The notes under the pieces are model-generated. The model was not told where the DNA came from. It did not search any database and saw only the letters and a program-made list of their open reading frames with translations. Source: DATGHS01 sp035307785 (GTDB lineage: Bacteria; Planctomycetota; Planctomycetia; Gemmatales; Gemmataceae). From it: DNA of 15,472 bases. The number at the start of each line of letters is the position of its first letter. Position 1 is the stretch's first letter. Shown piece after piece: positions 1 through 7,046 of the stretch. A program made the translations under genes and the position numbers. The stretch is taken from positions 1 to 15,472 of the forward strand of contig DATGHS010000070.1 of assembly GCA_035307785.1 (NCBI GenBank), read 5' to 3'.

Positions 1-42
1 TCAGGAATCAGGAGTCAGGAGTCAGTAGTCAGAAGTCAAAAA
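1..42. repeat. 7-bp tandem repeat, about six copies
   Basis: Six consecutive heptamers of the form TCAGGAG are visible: TCAGGAA, TCAGGAG, TCAGGAG, TCAGTAG, TCAGAAG and a decayed TCAAAAA. The array starts at the window edge and may continue upstream. The period of 7 cannot be explained as an in-frame peptide repeat, and no gene covers it. It is probably a simple intergenic repeat of slippage origin. A short 8-bp direct duplication (TAGTTTTG, twice) lies further right at 132-147. Confidence 0.8.
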
Positions 43-146
43 GCTGTCGTATATCATAGACGAAGTTTTTGGGGCGGGTATTCTACTTACCAGCAATTGC
101 GAGGAATGATAAGTCGGTGAGTTGCGTTTTATAGTTTTGTAGTTTT

Positions 147-221
147 GTAGGGCGGGCCGAGCAGGATGCGAGGCCCGCCGCTCGTAACGGCGGGCCTCGC
201 ATCCTGCTCAGCCCGCCCTAC
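147..221. repeat. Long inverted repeat, GTAGGGYGGG family, copy 1
   Basis: The arms 147-180 and 188-221 are 34 nt each, complementary with a single mismatch, and enclose a 7-nt loop. The outer ends read GTAGGGCGGG and CCCGCCCTAC. A second copy with the same arm length and the same GTAGGG...CCCTAC termini lies at 10315-10392. This copy ends 35 nt upstream of the hydrolase start codon, so it would be in the leader of that gene or act as terminator for a gene left of the window. Length and perfect ends suggest a palindromic interspersed element rather than a simple terminator. Confidence 0.85.
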
Positions 222-244
222 GAGTGGATTACGAATTCCACCCC

Positions 245-248
245 GGAG
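245..248 (+). promoter_or_regulatory. Ribosome binding site that sets the hydrolase start
   Basis: GGAG lies 8 nt before the ATG at 257. The open frame reaches back to an ATG at 224, but that start has no comparable site and would place eleven extra polar residues before the signal peptide. Confidence 0.55.
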
Positions 249-256
249 TCTCTCCC

Positions 257-2605
257 ATGTCTCGGTTCATGGTTACCCTACCAGCAATCCTGTTGCTGCT
301 TCCCTTCGTCCGCGCCGAAGAGCTTCCCGGCACAAAACCGCTGACGATGGAAGGCGACCTCGCGGCCCAGATGGTGGCGGGCATCGACAAGTACCTGATG
401 CGCGATCTCGATTCGGCCGCGAAGGGCGGGGACGAATACTGGAAGGTGAACACTTCGTCTCGGCAAGCATACCTCGATTCCGTGAAGCCGAACCGTGACC
501 GGCTGGCGAAGATCCTCGGCGTCGTGGATGAGCGCATCAAGCCGGTGAAGATGGACTACATCGGCGAAGGCACGCCATCGGCACTGGTGGCGGAAACGAA
601 GACATACAAAGTCTACGCCGTGCGCTGGAGCGTGTTGCCCGGCATCGACGGCGAAGGCCTGTTGTTGGAGCCGACAGGCGAAGCGAAAGCATCGGTCGTG
701 GCCATTCCCGATGCCGACCAGACGCCGGAAATGCTCGTCGGCTTGTCGCCAGGACTTCCGGTGGAATCGCAATTTCCTCGCCAACTGGCAGTAATCGGTT
801 GCCGGGTGATCGTCCCAGTGCTGATCGACCGCAAAGATACCTGGTCGGGCAATCCGAAGCTGAATCGCCAAACGAATCTTTCGCACCGCGAGTTCATCTG
901 GCGCATGGCCTACGAAATGGGCCGCCATATTCTGGGCTACGAGATTCAAAAGGTGCTCGCGGCCGTCGATTGGTTCACGGCGAACCCCGGCCGTAAGGCC
1001 GGCGAGGCCTCAAGTATTGGTATCTTCGGCTACGGGGAAGGTGGACTTGTCGCACTCTATGCTGGAGCATTGGACCCGCGCATCAGGGCTACTGTCGCTG
1101 GCGGAATAGGTTATGGGGAATCGGAAGAAGACGCGCAGCACAAGTCAGTGGAGATTCAGCGGGAGCTTTGGCGAGAGCCGATTGATCGTAGCGTTTGGGC
1201 GCTGTTGCCCGAATTCCGAGAAGAGCACCTGGAGCATCTGTTTTGTGGACCGCGTGCGTTGACGTTCGAGCTTTCGCAATCGCCTAAGGTCGACGGACCA
1301 CCCGTCCGCGCCAATCATCAGGAAGCGGCTCCAGGGCGCCTGGTGACGCCGGAAAAACTCATACATAAGGTACGATCTGACAAGATGCGATTCTTGAAGG
1401 GCGACGATCCGCGTTGCTTTTTGCAATGGATCGCCCCCGCTGGAGGGCAGTTCGGGTATATAACTACTGTGGCGTATTTCGCCGCGGTTCTGTTGGGCCG
1501 CGACGTCGATTGGAATTCTAATTTGGCTGATGCCACGTCCGACCTCCGCAAATCCTTCGACCCCACTCCGCGCCAGAAGCGCCAGTTCGACCAGCTCGTC
1601 GCCTACACGCAGCGGCTCTGGCGCACCAGCGAACTTGTCCGCAAGCAATTCTGGGCCAAAACGGAGCTGACCACACGGCAACGGTGGGAGCTTTCCTGCG
1701 AGCCGTATCGCGAATACTTCTGGGAGAACATCATCGGCAAGCTGCCGAAGCAGACCGAGCCCATGAATCCGCGCACCCGGCTGGCTTACGACACGCCCAA
1801 GTGGAAGGGCTACGAAGTCGTGCTCGATCTTTATCCCGATGTCTTCGCCTACGGCATTCTGTTGCTGCCGAAAGATTTGAAGCCCGGTGAAAAGCGGCCC
1901 GTGGTGGTGTGCCAGCACGGCCTCGAGGGCCGGCCGCAGGATGTGGTCAATCCAGACAAGAAGACGCCCTATTACAACTCCTTCGGCGCCCAGCTGGCCG
2001 ACATGGGTTACATCGTTTACGCGCCGCAGAACCCGTACATCGGCCACGAGAAGTTCCGCGTGCTGTTGCGCAAGGCGCACCCGCTCAAGCTCTCGCTCTA
2101 TTCATTCATCGTTCGCCAGCACGAGACAGCCACCGATTGGCTGGCGTCGTTGCCCTTCGTCGATGCCGAGCACATTGCGTTCTACGGTCTCTCTTACGGC
2201 GGCAAGACCGCGATGCGCATTCCCGCCCTGGTCAAGCGCTATTGCCTGTCGATCTGCGCCGGCGACTTCAACGAGTGGATCGGCAAAAACGTCTCCATCG
2301 ATTTCCACAACAGTTACATGTGGACCATCGAGTACGACATGTACGAATTCGACCTGGGCAACACCTTCAACTACGCGGAAATGGCCAACCTGATCGCCCC
2401 GCGGCCGTTCATGGTCGAACGTGGCCACGACGACGGCGTGGGCATCGACGAGATGATTGCGTATGAGTATGCGAAGGTGCGCTATTTGTATGCGAAGTTG
2501 CAAATTCCAGAGAAGACGGCTATCGAATTTCGCCCCGGCGGGCATGAGATCTTCCTGAAGGATACGGCGAAGTTTTTGAAGACGTACACGGGGTGGCCGA
2601 AGTAA
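257..2605 (+). CDS. Secreted tandem alpha/beta hydrolase (acetyl xylan esterase/dienelactone hydrolase-like), N-terminal half catalytically degenerate
   Basis: The protein has 782 residues. The ATG at 257 is preferred over the in-frame ATG at 224 because it has a GGAG site and begins a typical signal peptide (hydrophobic residues 6-19, likely cut near VRA-EE at 20), so it is probably exported. The C-terminal domain (about 510-782) is a complete alpha/beta hydrolase: oxyanion region CQHGLEG at 552-558, nucleophile elbow GLSYGG with Ser646, acid candidates Asp725/726 in RGHDDG, and GGHE with His763. The N-terminal region (about 110-420) repeats the fold, but its elbow reads GYGEGG at 258-263, so the nucleophile Ser is replaced by Gly260. 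The protein is therefore probably a duplication with one working esterase domain. The substrate is not evident; carbohydrate esters are an inference from related planctomycete hydrolases. It stands alone on the plus strand and converges on the BatA gene. Confidence 0.85.
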   Translation: MSRFMVTLPAILLLLPFVRAEELPGTKPLTMEGDLAAQMVAGIDKYLMRDLDSAAKGGDEYWKVNTSSRQAYLDSVKPNRDRLAKILGVVDERIKPVKMDYIGEGTPSALVAETKTYKVYAVRWSVLPGIDGEGLLLEPTGEAKASVVAIPDADQTPEMLVGLSPGLPVESQFPRQLAVIGCRVIVPVLIDRKDTWSGNPKLNRQTNLSHREFIWRMAYEMGRHILGYEIQKVLAAVDWFTANPGRKAGEASSIGIFGYGEGGLVALYAGALDPRIRATVAGGIGYGESEEDAQHKSVEIQRELWREPIDRSVWALLPEFREEHLEHLFCGPRALTFELSQSPKVDGPPVRANHQEAAPGRLVTPEKLIHKVRSDKMRFLKGDDPRCFLQWIAPAGGQFGYITTVAYFAAVLLGRDVDWNSNLADATSDLRKSFDPTPRQKRQFDQLVAYTQRLWRTSELVRKQFWAKTELTTRQRWELSCEPYREYFWENIIGKLPKQTEPMNPRTRLAYDTPKWKGYEVVLDLYPDVFAYGILLLPKDLKPGEKRPVVVCQHGLEGRPQDVVNPDKKTPYYNSFGAQLADMGYIVYAPQNPYIGHEKFRVLLRKAHPLKLSLYSFIVRQHETATDWLASLPFVDAEHIAFYGLSYGGKTAMRIPALVKRYCLSICAGDFNEWIGKNVSIDFHNSYMWTIEYDMYEFDLGNTFNYAEMANLIAPRPFMVERGHDDGVGIDEMIAYEYAKVRYLYAKLQIPEKTAIEFRPGGHEIFLKDTAKFLKTYTGWPK

Positions 2606-2620
2606 GAAATGAAAAGGGAG

Positions 2621-2677
2621 CCACAAAGGACACAAAGAACACAAAGATCTTTTTTGTGCTCTTTGTGTCCTTTGTGG
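2621..2677. terminator. CACAAAG-type inverted repeat between convergent genes, copy 1
   Basis: The arms 2621-2645 and 2653-2677 are 25 nt each with one mismatch (A/G, a possible wobble) and a 7-nt loop. Each arm consists of CACAAAG-like units spaced about 9 nt apart. The element fills the 81-nt gap between the stop of the hydrolase (2605) and the stop of the BatA gene (2687), and could terminate transcription from both sides. Copy 2 of the same family is at 8280-8384. Confidence 0.75.
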
Positions 2678-2686
2678 TTCATCCTT

Positions 2687-4957
2687 TTAAACATACACCC
2701 GCTTGTTGTAAATGAACCACTCCAGCAGCAGGAACACGAAGCCTGCGAGGATAGCCCATTTCCACAATTCCCGCGTCTGCCGGCGGGTTTCGCCGGCGAT
2801 GACGGTGTCGCTGCCGATTTGAATCGCGTCGCGCGGCTGCAAGTTGCTTTCTTCGGAATCGAGCAGATTCACCGCGAAGCTCCGGCCGCCGCCTTTCCAT
2901 TCCGCCTTGTAAATGCCCAGGCGCTCGGTGTCCTGGTAGTCGAAATCGCTGCGATTGCCGATGCGCTCGAGTTCCGCGGTTTTAGTATTCACACCCGGCG
3001 GAGTGACGAACACTTGCTTCACGGCGGCGCTGGGCCGTAATTGCTTCGGGTTGCCGGGTTGCAGCATTTCCTCGCCAGCCGCATCGCTGACGTTGCCGAG
3101 GGTATACAGGACATTCCGCCAGAAGATCGGAAAGCTCGGCTGCAGGAACCAGTTCGTGTTGTACGTGCCCTTGTCGTCGATGAGCGGAAACATCTGCACC
3201 ACATCGGTGTAGGAGCCGCGAGTAAGGGCGAACATCAGAGCCAGGTTGTTGTCGCCTTCGAGCAAGCGCGGCGTGCGTGGCGGCAGGTCGTCGATCTTGT
3301 ACACCACACCGGCGCCAATCTCGTGCAGTGAGGTGAGGTAACGCAACAGCGGATGATTATTCACCCAGCCCTTCACGAAGGTCTTTTCTACCTTTTTGCT
3401 CTTGTCGAGTTTGTAGGGCGGCGGCGGGTAGGCGAAGAAGAACGTATTGGCTCTCGGCATCTCGTCTTCGGAGTCCGGGCCGCAGCCGTCGAAGATCACG
3501 AGATCAAAGGCGCCGTTGCGGGTTGGGTCGAGGTACTTGTTGCGCCGCACGTCGGGATTCGCGAAATCGTCGGCACTCATCCAGGTCACGTCGGCAATCT
3601 GCTGCGTAGCTTCATCGTCAAAGAATGCATGAAGGATCGGGTTGGACTTGCCGACGATCAGCACCTTGGCCTTGCGCACCACGCCGACCACGAGATAAGC
3701 CTTATTGTCGAGCGGAAATATGTCGTTCACGCCGGTGATTTCCCCCACCAGCACGGCTTCCGATTGATCGTCGAGATCGAGCACGTCAAATGTGACCGAG
3801 CGCTCGCCGGGCTGATCCGGCTTGGCTGCTTCGCCGCCTGCTTGCGGCGGCGGGCCATACTTCGCCATCGATATCGCCTTGCGGAAGACGCGCGGCGGCC
3901 CGCCTTCCACGCGCACCGTGAGTTCGAAGTTCGCATTCACCTCGTGGTCACTGAAATTCACCACGCGGGCAAAGACCTGAATCTGCGACGGATTGGTTTC
4001 ATCACGCACGGCGTTGAAATCGACGATGGCGACGTTATTCCGCCCGTCGGCATCGCTGCTGCCGGCTGGGTGGAAGTGCAGATCGAGATTGCCAAGCACA
4101 AAATCGGGCACGTCGGGGAAGCGGCCATCGGAATAGAGATGTACCTCCGCCTTCACCCCCTCCGGAGCCGCGTAGGTGCGCTCCTTGCCCGGATCGGGAT
4201 CGCTGGGCTTTACCGCCTCGTTTTCCGCAGACGTTTTCGGATTCGCCAAACTGTCGGCCAGGTTCAGCGCTTCTTCAATGCGCGTGGTGCGGTGCGTCTG
4301 CTCGATCTCGCTGACGCGCTGGCGCAGGGCGGCCCGGTTGTTCGTGTACGATTGCCGAATCTCGGCCCGCGAGTTGAAGACGATGAGCATGCCGGTGTCG
4401 TTGTCGTCGGCCGCGTCGATCTCCTTAATGGCTTCGGCCTTGGCCCATTCCAGCCGCGACGGGGCAACATCGGTTGCCGCCATGCTAGCGGAGTTATCGA
4501 TCATCAGAATGTAATGTTTGCCGACGCCTCTCGCCCCGTGCAATTTGGGGGCCAAGATGCCGTACAGGAGGGCCAACAGCACCAGAAGTTGCAGCAGCAA
4601 GAGGACGTTGTTCCGCAGCCACTGGAAGAGGCTATTCACGTGCAAATCTTCGATGCTCTTCTTCCAGAGAAACGTGCTCGGCACCTCCATTGCCTTCCGC
4701 TTCAGCTTGAGGAAGTACAGCAGGATCAGGAGCAACGGGGCGAGGAACAGGAGCAGAGCGCCCCACCAGGGAATCGGGATGTGGTAACTGAGCCGGAGCG
4801 TTTTTTCGAGCCAGAGGTTGACCGAGCTTTCCCGGCCAAAGAGATTCAGGCCGAAGAGCATGACGCTGGGGATGAAGATGATAAACAGCACCACCAGCGC
4901 GAACGGAAACCACATTCGCCAGATGTTGGAGCCAGGGCGTCGAACCGGGTCGGGCAT
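2687..4957 (-). CDS. BatA-type VWA membrane protein
   Basis: The protein has 756 residues from the ATG at 4957. An adjacent TTG at 4960 and an ATG at 4915 are alternatives, and none has a convincing ribosome binding site. Numbering from 4960, hydrophobic segments lie at about 17-38, 66-86 and 118-137, with the BatA/aerotolerance N-terminal signature (WWGALLLFLAPLLLILLYF, then LKRK) at 65-89. A von Willebrand A domain follows at about 149-300 with an intact MIDAS: DNSAS at 155-159, Thr226 and SDGR at 277-280. Residues about 430-510 resemble a glutamine-amidotransferase-like Rossmann fold (AKVLIVGKSNP, FDLVIFDGCGP). A final helix lies at 733-750. VWA/BatA proteins partner with MoxR ATPases at membranes. 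It is last in the DUF58-YjbR-BatA block. Function in envelope assembly or stress is inferred from the family. Confidence 0.88.
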   Translation of the reverse strand: MPDPVRRPGSNIWRMWFPFALVVLFIIFIPSVMLFGLNLFGRESSVNLWLEKTLRLSYHIPIPWWGALLLFLAPLLLILLYFLKLKRKAMEVPSTFLWKKSIEDLHVNSLFQWLRNNVLLLLQLLVLLALLYGILAPKLHGARGVGKHYILMIDNSASMAATDVAPSRLEWAKAEAIKEIDAADDNDTGMLIVFNSRAEIRQSYTNNRAALRQRVSEIEQTHRTTRIEEALNLADSLANPKTSAENEAVKPSDPDPGKERTYAAPEGVKAEVHLYSDGRFPDVPDFVLGNLDLHFHPAGSSDADGRNNVAIVDFNAVRDETNPSQIQVFARVVNFSDHEVNANFELTVRVEGGPPRVFRKAISMAKYGPPPQAGGEAAKPDQPGERSVTFDVLDLDDQSEAVLVGEITGVNDIFPLDNKAYLVVGVVRKAKVLIVGKSNPILHAFFDDEATQQIADVTWMSADDFANPDVRRNKYLDPTRNGAFDLVIFDGCGPDSEDEMPRANTFFFAYPPPPYKLDKSKKVEKTFVKGWVNNHPLLRYLTSLHEIGAGVVYKIDDLPPRTPRLLEGDNNLALMFALTRGSYTDVVQMFPLIDDKGTYNTNWFLQPSFPIFWRNVLYTLGNVSDAAGEEMLQPGNPKQLRPSAAVKQVFVTPPGVNTKTAELERIGNRSDFDYQDTERLGIYKAEWKGGGRSFAVNLLDSEESNLQPRDAIQIGSDTVIAGETRRQTRELWKWAILAGFVFLLLEWFIYNKRVYV

Positions 4958-4979
4958 CAAAACAACCGCAGGTTTGCTC

Positions 4980-5050
4980 TGGCGAGCGTCGAGGCGTACG
5001 CCCGACGTGTGAGCGGCTTCCGCGTCGGCCTTACGGCTCGACGCTCGCCA
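4980..5050. repeat. Imperfect inverted repeat between BatA and YjbR genes
   Basis: The arms 4980-5007 and 5023-5050 are 28 nt each, match at 25 of 28 positions, and enclose a 15-nt loop. The outer ends read TGGCGAGCGTCGAG. The element occupies most of the 96-nt gap between two leftward genes, so it would lie in the BatA leader or act as a partial terminator after the YjbR-like gene. No other copy is seen in the window. Confidence 0.7.
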
Positions 5051-5053
5051 AAA

Positions 5054-5389
5054 TTACAGGTTAACATCATCCGCAAGCTTCTTCGGCGCCACGTTGCGCC
5101 ATGCGATCACCAGGGCATCATATACGCTGGCTTCGCCGGCAGCCTCCAGCTTCACGTTCGTGCAACCGCGTTTGCCCCAGCCGCCCTTCACCGGAACGAA
5201 GACCGCCGGTTCGAGCCGCATGAAATCGCGCTGCTGGTCCGGCTTCAGCTTCACCATGCCCCAGCCTTCGGTTGGCCAAATGGTGGCGAAGATCTTGCCC
5301 TTCACGCGGAAATCGGGGTGCCCCATGTGCTCGGCTTCAATGGCCTGGGGCATGCTGAGGGCGATGCGGCGGAAGTCGTCAATGGTCAT
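5054..5389 (-). CDS. MmcQ/YjbR family protein
   Basis: The protein has 111 residues, a normal length for the family, starting at the ATG at 5389 (MTIDDFRRIALSMP). The family pattern is visible: N-terminal helix with ALSMPQAIEAEHMGHPDFRVKGKIFA, then a beta segment GWGMVKLKP, Glu/Pro-rich middle, WGKRGCTNVKL, and a C-terminal helix with AWRNVAPKKLA. The family adopts a double-wing, CyaY-like fold and is often labelled DNA-binding, but its molecular function is poorly defined. No signal peptide or membrane segment is present, so it is cytoplasmic. It lies between DUF58 and BatA on the same strand, with hairpins in both spacers, so co-transcription is uncertain and a functional link to the MoxR set is not shown. 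Confidence 0.85.
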   Translation of the reverse strand: MTIDDFRRIALSMPQAIEAEHMGHPDFRVKGKIFATIWPTEGWGMVKLKPDQQRDFMRLEPAVFVPVKGGWGKRGCTNVKLEAAGEASVYDALVIAWRNVAPKKLADDVNL

Positions 5390-5404
5390 GTTGCGCCCCG
5401 GACG

Positions 5405-5428
5405 GCCCAGGGACTGCCGTCCCTGGGC
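5405..5428. terminator. Short perfect hairpin, GCCCA-GGAC family, copy 1
   Basis: Arms GCCCAGGGAC (5405-5414) and GTCCCTGGGC (5419-5428) pair perfectly around the loop TGCC. The element lies in the 48-nt gap between DUF58 and the YjbR-like gene. A sister copy at 9233-9264 has the same loop length, and its single stem difference is compensated on the other arm. It could attenuate read-through from DUF58; a T-run is weak. Confidence 0.7.
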
Positions 5429-5437
5429 TTTCGACTA

Positions 5438-6331
5438 TTACCGCAGTAACCCTCGTTGCCGCAGATACGAGAATATCAGCCGCTCAAACGGTACCTGGTT
5501 GCTTGTGAACAAGTACGACACGCCGCGGCGGTTGCAGAAATCCGCGAGCCGGGAGCGGAAGGCGTTCAGGTTCTTTTTGTAACGATTTAGCAAGGCCGCG
5601 CTCACAGTGACCTCCGCCACGTCGTCGTCTTCGGCATCCACGAGTTTCAGGTCGCCCACGATCTTCGGCTCGATTTCTTCTTGCGACAGAATCTGCAGCA
5701 CGTAAACATCGAGTTGCCGAGCGATCAAGTAGCGTAGCGCTTCGTCGTAGCCGCCCTTGTCCATGAAGTCGCTGATGAGCACCACGACGCCCTTACCGGA
5801 ACATTTCAGGCTGAAGGTGCGCAGCGAACGAGCGAGGTCGCTAGGGCCGGCCGGTTCCAGCTTCTCCAGAAACTCCATGAGCCGCCACATGCTGCGGCGG
5901 CCACGGGCGGCCGGCATGCTCTGCACGATGCGGTCGTTGAAGGCTTCGACCATCACACGGTCCATGTTCACCAGGCCCACGAAGCCCAGGGCCGCCGCCA
6001 CTTGTTTGGCGTAATGCAGCTTCGTGGGGCTGCCGAAATTCATCGAGAGGCTGTTGTCGATCAGGATGTAAAAATGCAGGTCTTCTTCTTCGAGAAAGAG
6101 GCGAATGAAAAGCCGGTCGAGACGGCCGAAGAGATTCCAATCGAGAAAACGCAGATCGTCGCCGACCACGTAGTTGCGGTAGTCGGCAAATTCGACGCTC
6201 TGCCCCTTGCGCCGGCTGAGGCGCTCGCCCTTCATCCGCCCCGTGAAGATCTTGCGCGAGGCGATTTCAAGCTGCTCAAGCCGAGTGAGGAACTGCGGCT
6301 CCAAAAGTGGTTGGGGCTTGGCTTCCGGCAT
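5438..6331 (-). CDS. DUF58 domain protein (VWA-like)
   Basis: The protein has 297 residues from the ATG at 6331 (MPEAKPQPLLEP). The frame stays open to 6442, but the extra 37 residues are not family-like, and DUF58 proteins of this subtype begin close to the LEQLEIASRKIFTG helix. The DUF58 signature is clear at residues 48-84: FADYRNYVVGDDLRFLDWN followed by LDRLFIRLFLEEEDL. A VWA-like domain follows with MIDAS DNSLS at 92-96, PSD at 163-165 and ISDF at 186-189. No membrane segment is seen, so it is likely cytoplasmic or membrane-associated. DUF58 proteins are encoded with MoxR AAA+ ATPases and Bat proteins and are thought to be MoxR substrates or adaptors. Here MoxR is about 3 kb upstream on the same strand, beyond an intervening gene pair. 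Confidence 0.9.
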   Translation of the reverse strand: MPEAKPQPLLEPQFLTRLEQLEIASRKIFTGRMKGERLSRRKGQSVEFADYRNYVVGDDLRFLDWNLFGRLDRLFIRLFLEEEDLHFYILIDNSLSMNFGSPTKLHYAKQVAAALGFVGLVNMDRVMVEAFNDRIVQSMPAARGRRSMWRLMEFLEKLEPAGPSDLARSLRTFSLKCSGKGVVVLISDFMDKGGYDEALRYLIARQLDVYVLQILSQEEIEPKIVGDLKLVDAEDDDVAEVTVSAALLNRYKKNLNAFRSRLADFCNRRGVSYLFTSNQVPFERLIFSYLRQRGLLR

Positions 6332-6550
6332 ATTCGGTCCCGATTGCGCGGCTTCTCGGTACAGGTGTATCTTTCCATCTTTACCAGAAAGCAACGATTC
6401 CGGCGAGGGCAGCGCAAGCAAGCAGAAGATTCGCGATCCCAAGAAGACTCGTCCGTTCGCGAATTGGCTGGACGAGCCGGCGAAGAATGGGTATAGCTGG
6501 CCGGTCGTGGTGGGCCTGTCGCGAGCGCGCGGCCTACCTCCCCCTCACGT

Positions 6551-6555
6551 GGAGG
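6551..6555 (+). promoter_or_regulatory. Strong ribosome binding site for the small membrane protein
   Basis: GGAGG lies 7 nt before the ATG at 6563. It is the best Shine-Dalgarno match in the window and supports the small downstream frame as a real gene. The rest of the 231-nt divergent region 6332-6562 shows no further gene; it presumably carries the promoters for both directions, but I cannot pick convincing -35/-10 boxes. Confidence 0.65.
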
Positions 6556-6562
6556 CAATAAC

Positions 6563-6958
6563 ATGCGAAACCTACTGGCATTTCTGGGCGCGGTAATTGT
6601 GACCGTGGCGGTTTTGGGCTGGTACCTGGGCTGGTACAACATCAGCAGCACGCCCACCGGAACGCCCGGCCATTCGAAGTTGGAAGTGGACATCAACTCC
6701 GACAAGATCGGCAAAGATGTGAAGAAGGGCGAGCAGAATGTTCAGGATTTCATTGAGAAGAAGGGCGCTGCGAATGCACCGAACTCGACGCCGACCGCTC
6801 CGGCCGCGCCAACCGCACCGAAGATAAATGTCCCCACGCCCTTTTCGCCGCCTGCCGAGCCGGATGCGCAGCCGAAGCCCTCGGGCCAATCGCGCGCGGG
6901 AGAGGCGATCAAGGATTTGATTTTGGACGAAGTGTTTCCGCCCAAGCAAGATAAATAA
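6563..6958 (+). CDS. Small membrane-anchored Ala/Pro-rich protein of unknown function
   Basis: The protein has 131 residues. One N-terminal hydrophobic segment (about 4-24, LLAFLGAVIVTVAVLGWYLG) is an uncleaved anchor or signal. It is followed by a charged segment at about 40-68 with alternating Lys, Asp and Glu (DINSDKIGKDVKKGEQNVQDFIEKK) that could be helical, then a low-complexity Ala/Pro/Thr linker at about 70-110 and a short C-terminal helix GEAIKDLILDEVF. The single N-terminal anchor with a soluble tail suggests a periplasm-facing tail. I recognise no domain. It diverges from DUF58 and converges on the Tm-1-like gene. The GGAGG site and coherent composition support that it is real. Confidence 0.75.
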   Translation: MRNLLAFLGAVIVTVAVLGWYLGWYNISSTPTGTPGHSKLEVDINSDKIGKDVKKGEQNVQDFIEKKGAANAPNSTPTAPAAPTAPKINVPTPFSPPAEPDAQPKPSGQSRAGEAIKDLILDEVFPPKQDK

Positions 6959-6965
6959 CGCACTT

Positions 6966-7045
6966 GGCCGCTTGCGGCTTTGCGCTCAAAGCCAAACTAC
7001 CGGGATGCCGGCTTGAATCCACGAACGCGAAGCCGCCAACGGCGG
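6966..7045. repeat. Imperfect inverted repeat between convergent genes
   Basis: The segments 6966-6984 (GGCCGCTTGCGGCTTTGCG) and 7026-7045 (the GCGAAGCCGCC...GGCGG strand) are partly complementary, and each also contains a small hairpin of its own (CCGCTTGCGG, CCGCCAACGGCGG). The element fills the 88-nt gap between the stops of the small membrane protein (6958) and the Tm-1-like gene (7047), and probably serves as a two-way terminator. Confidence 0.5.
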
Positions 7046-7046
7046 T

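Noticed and set aside
2609..2694. Short frames with HKGHKEHKK-like peptides
   Set aside because: These are translations of the CACAAAG inverted repeat, the same artefact as the Lys/His extension of the TIM-barrel frame at 8281-8400.
3353..5449. 698-codon open frame on the plus strand opposite BatA and YjbR
   Set aside because: It is a shadow of GC-rich codons on the minus strand. Its translation is low-complexity His/Arg/Glu-rich with no domain, while the minus strand carries clear BatA, VWA and YjbR motifs.
6500..6545. GC-rich partial palindrome before the small membrane protein
   Set aside because: Pairing is short and interrupted. It could be a decayed repeat, but I could not define arms well enough to list it.
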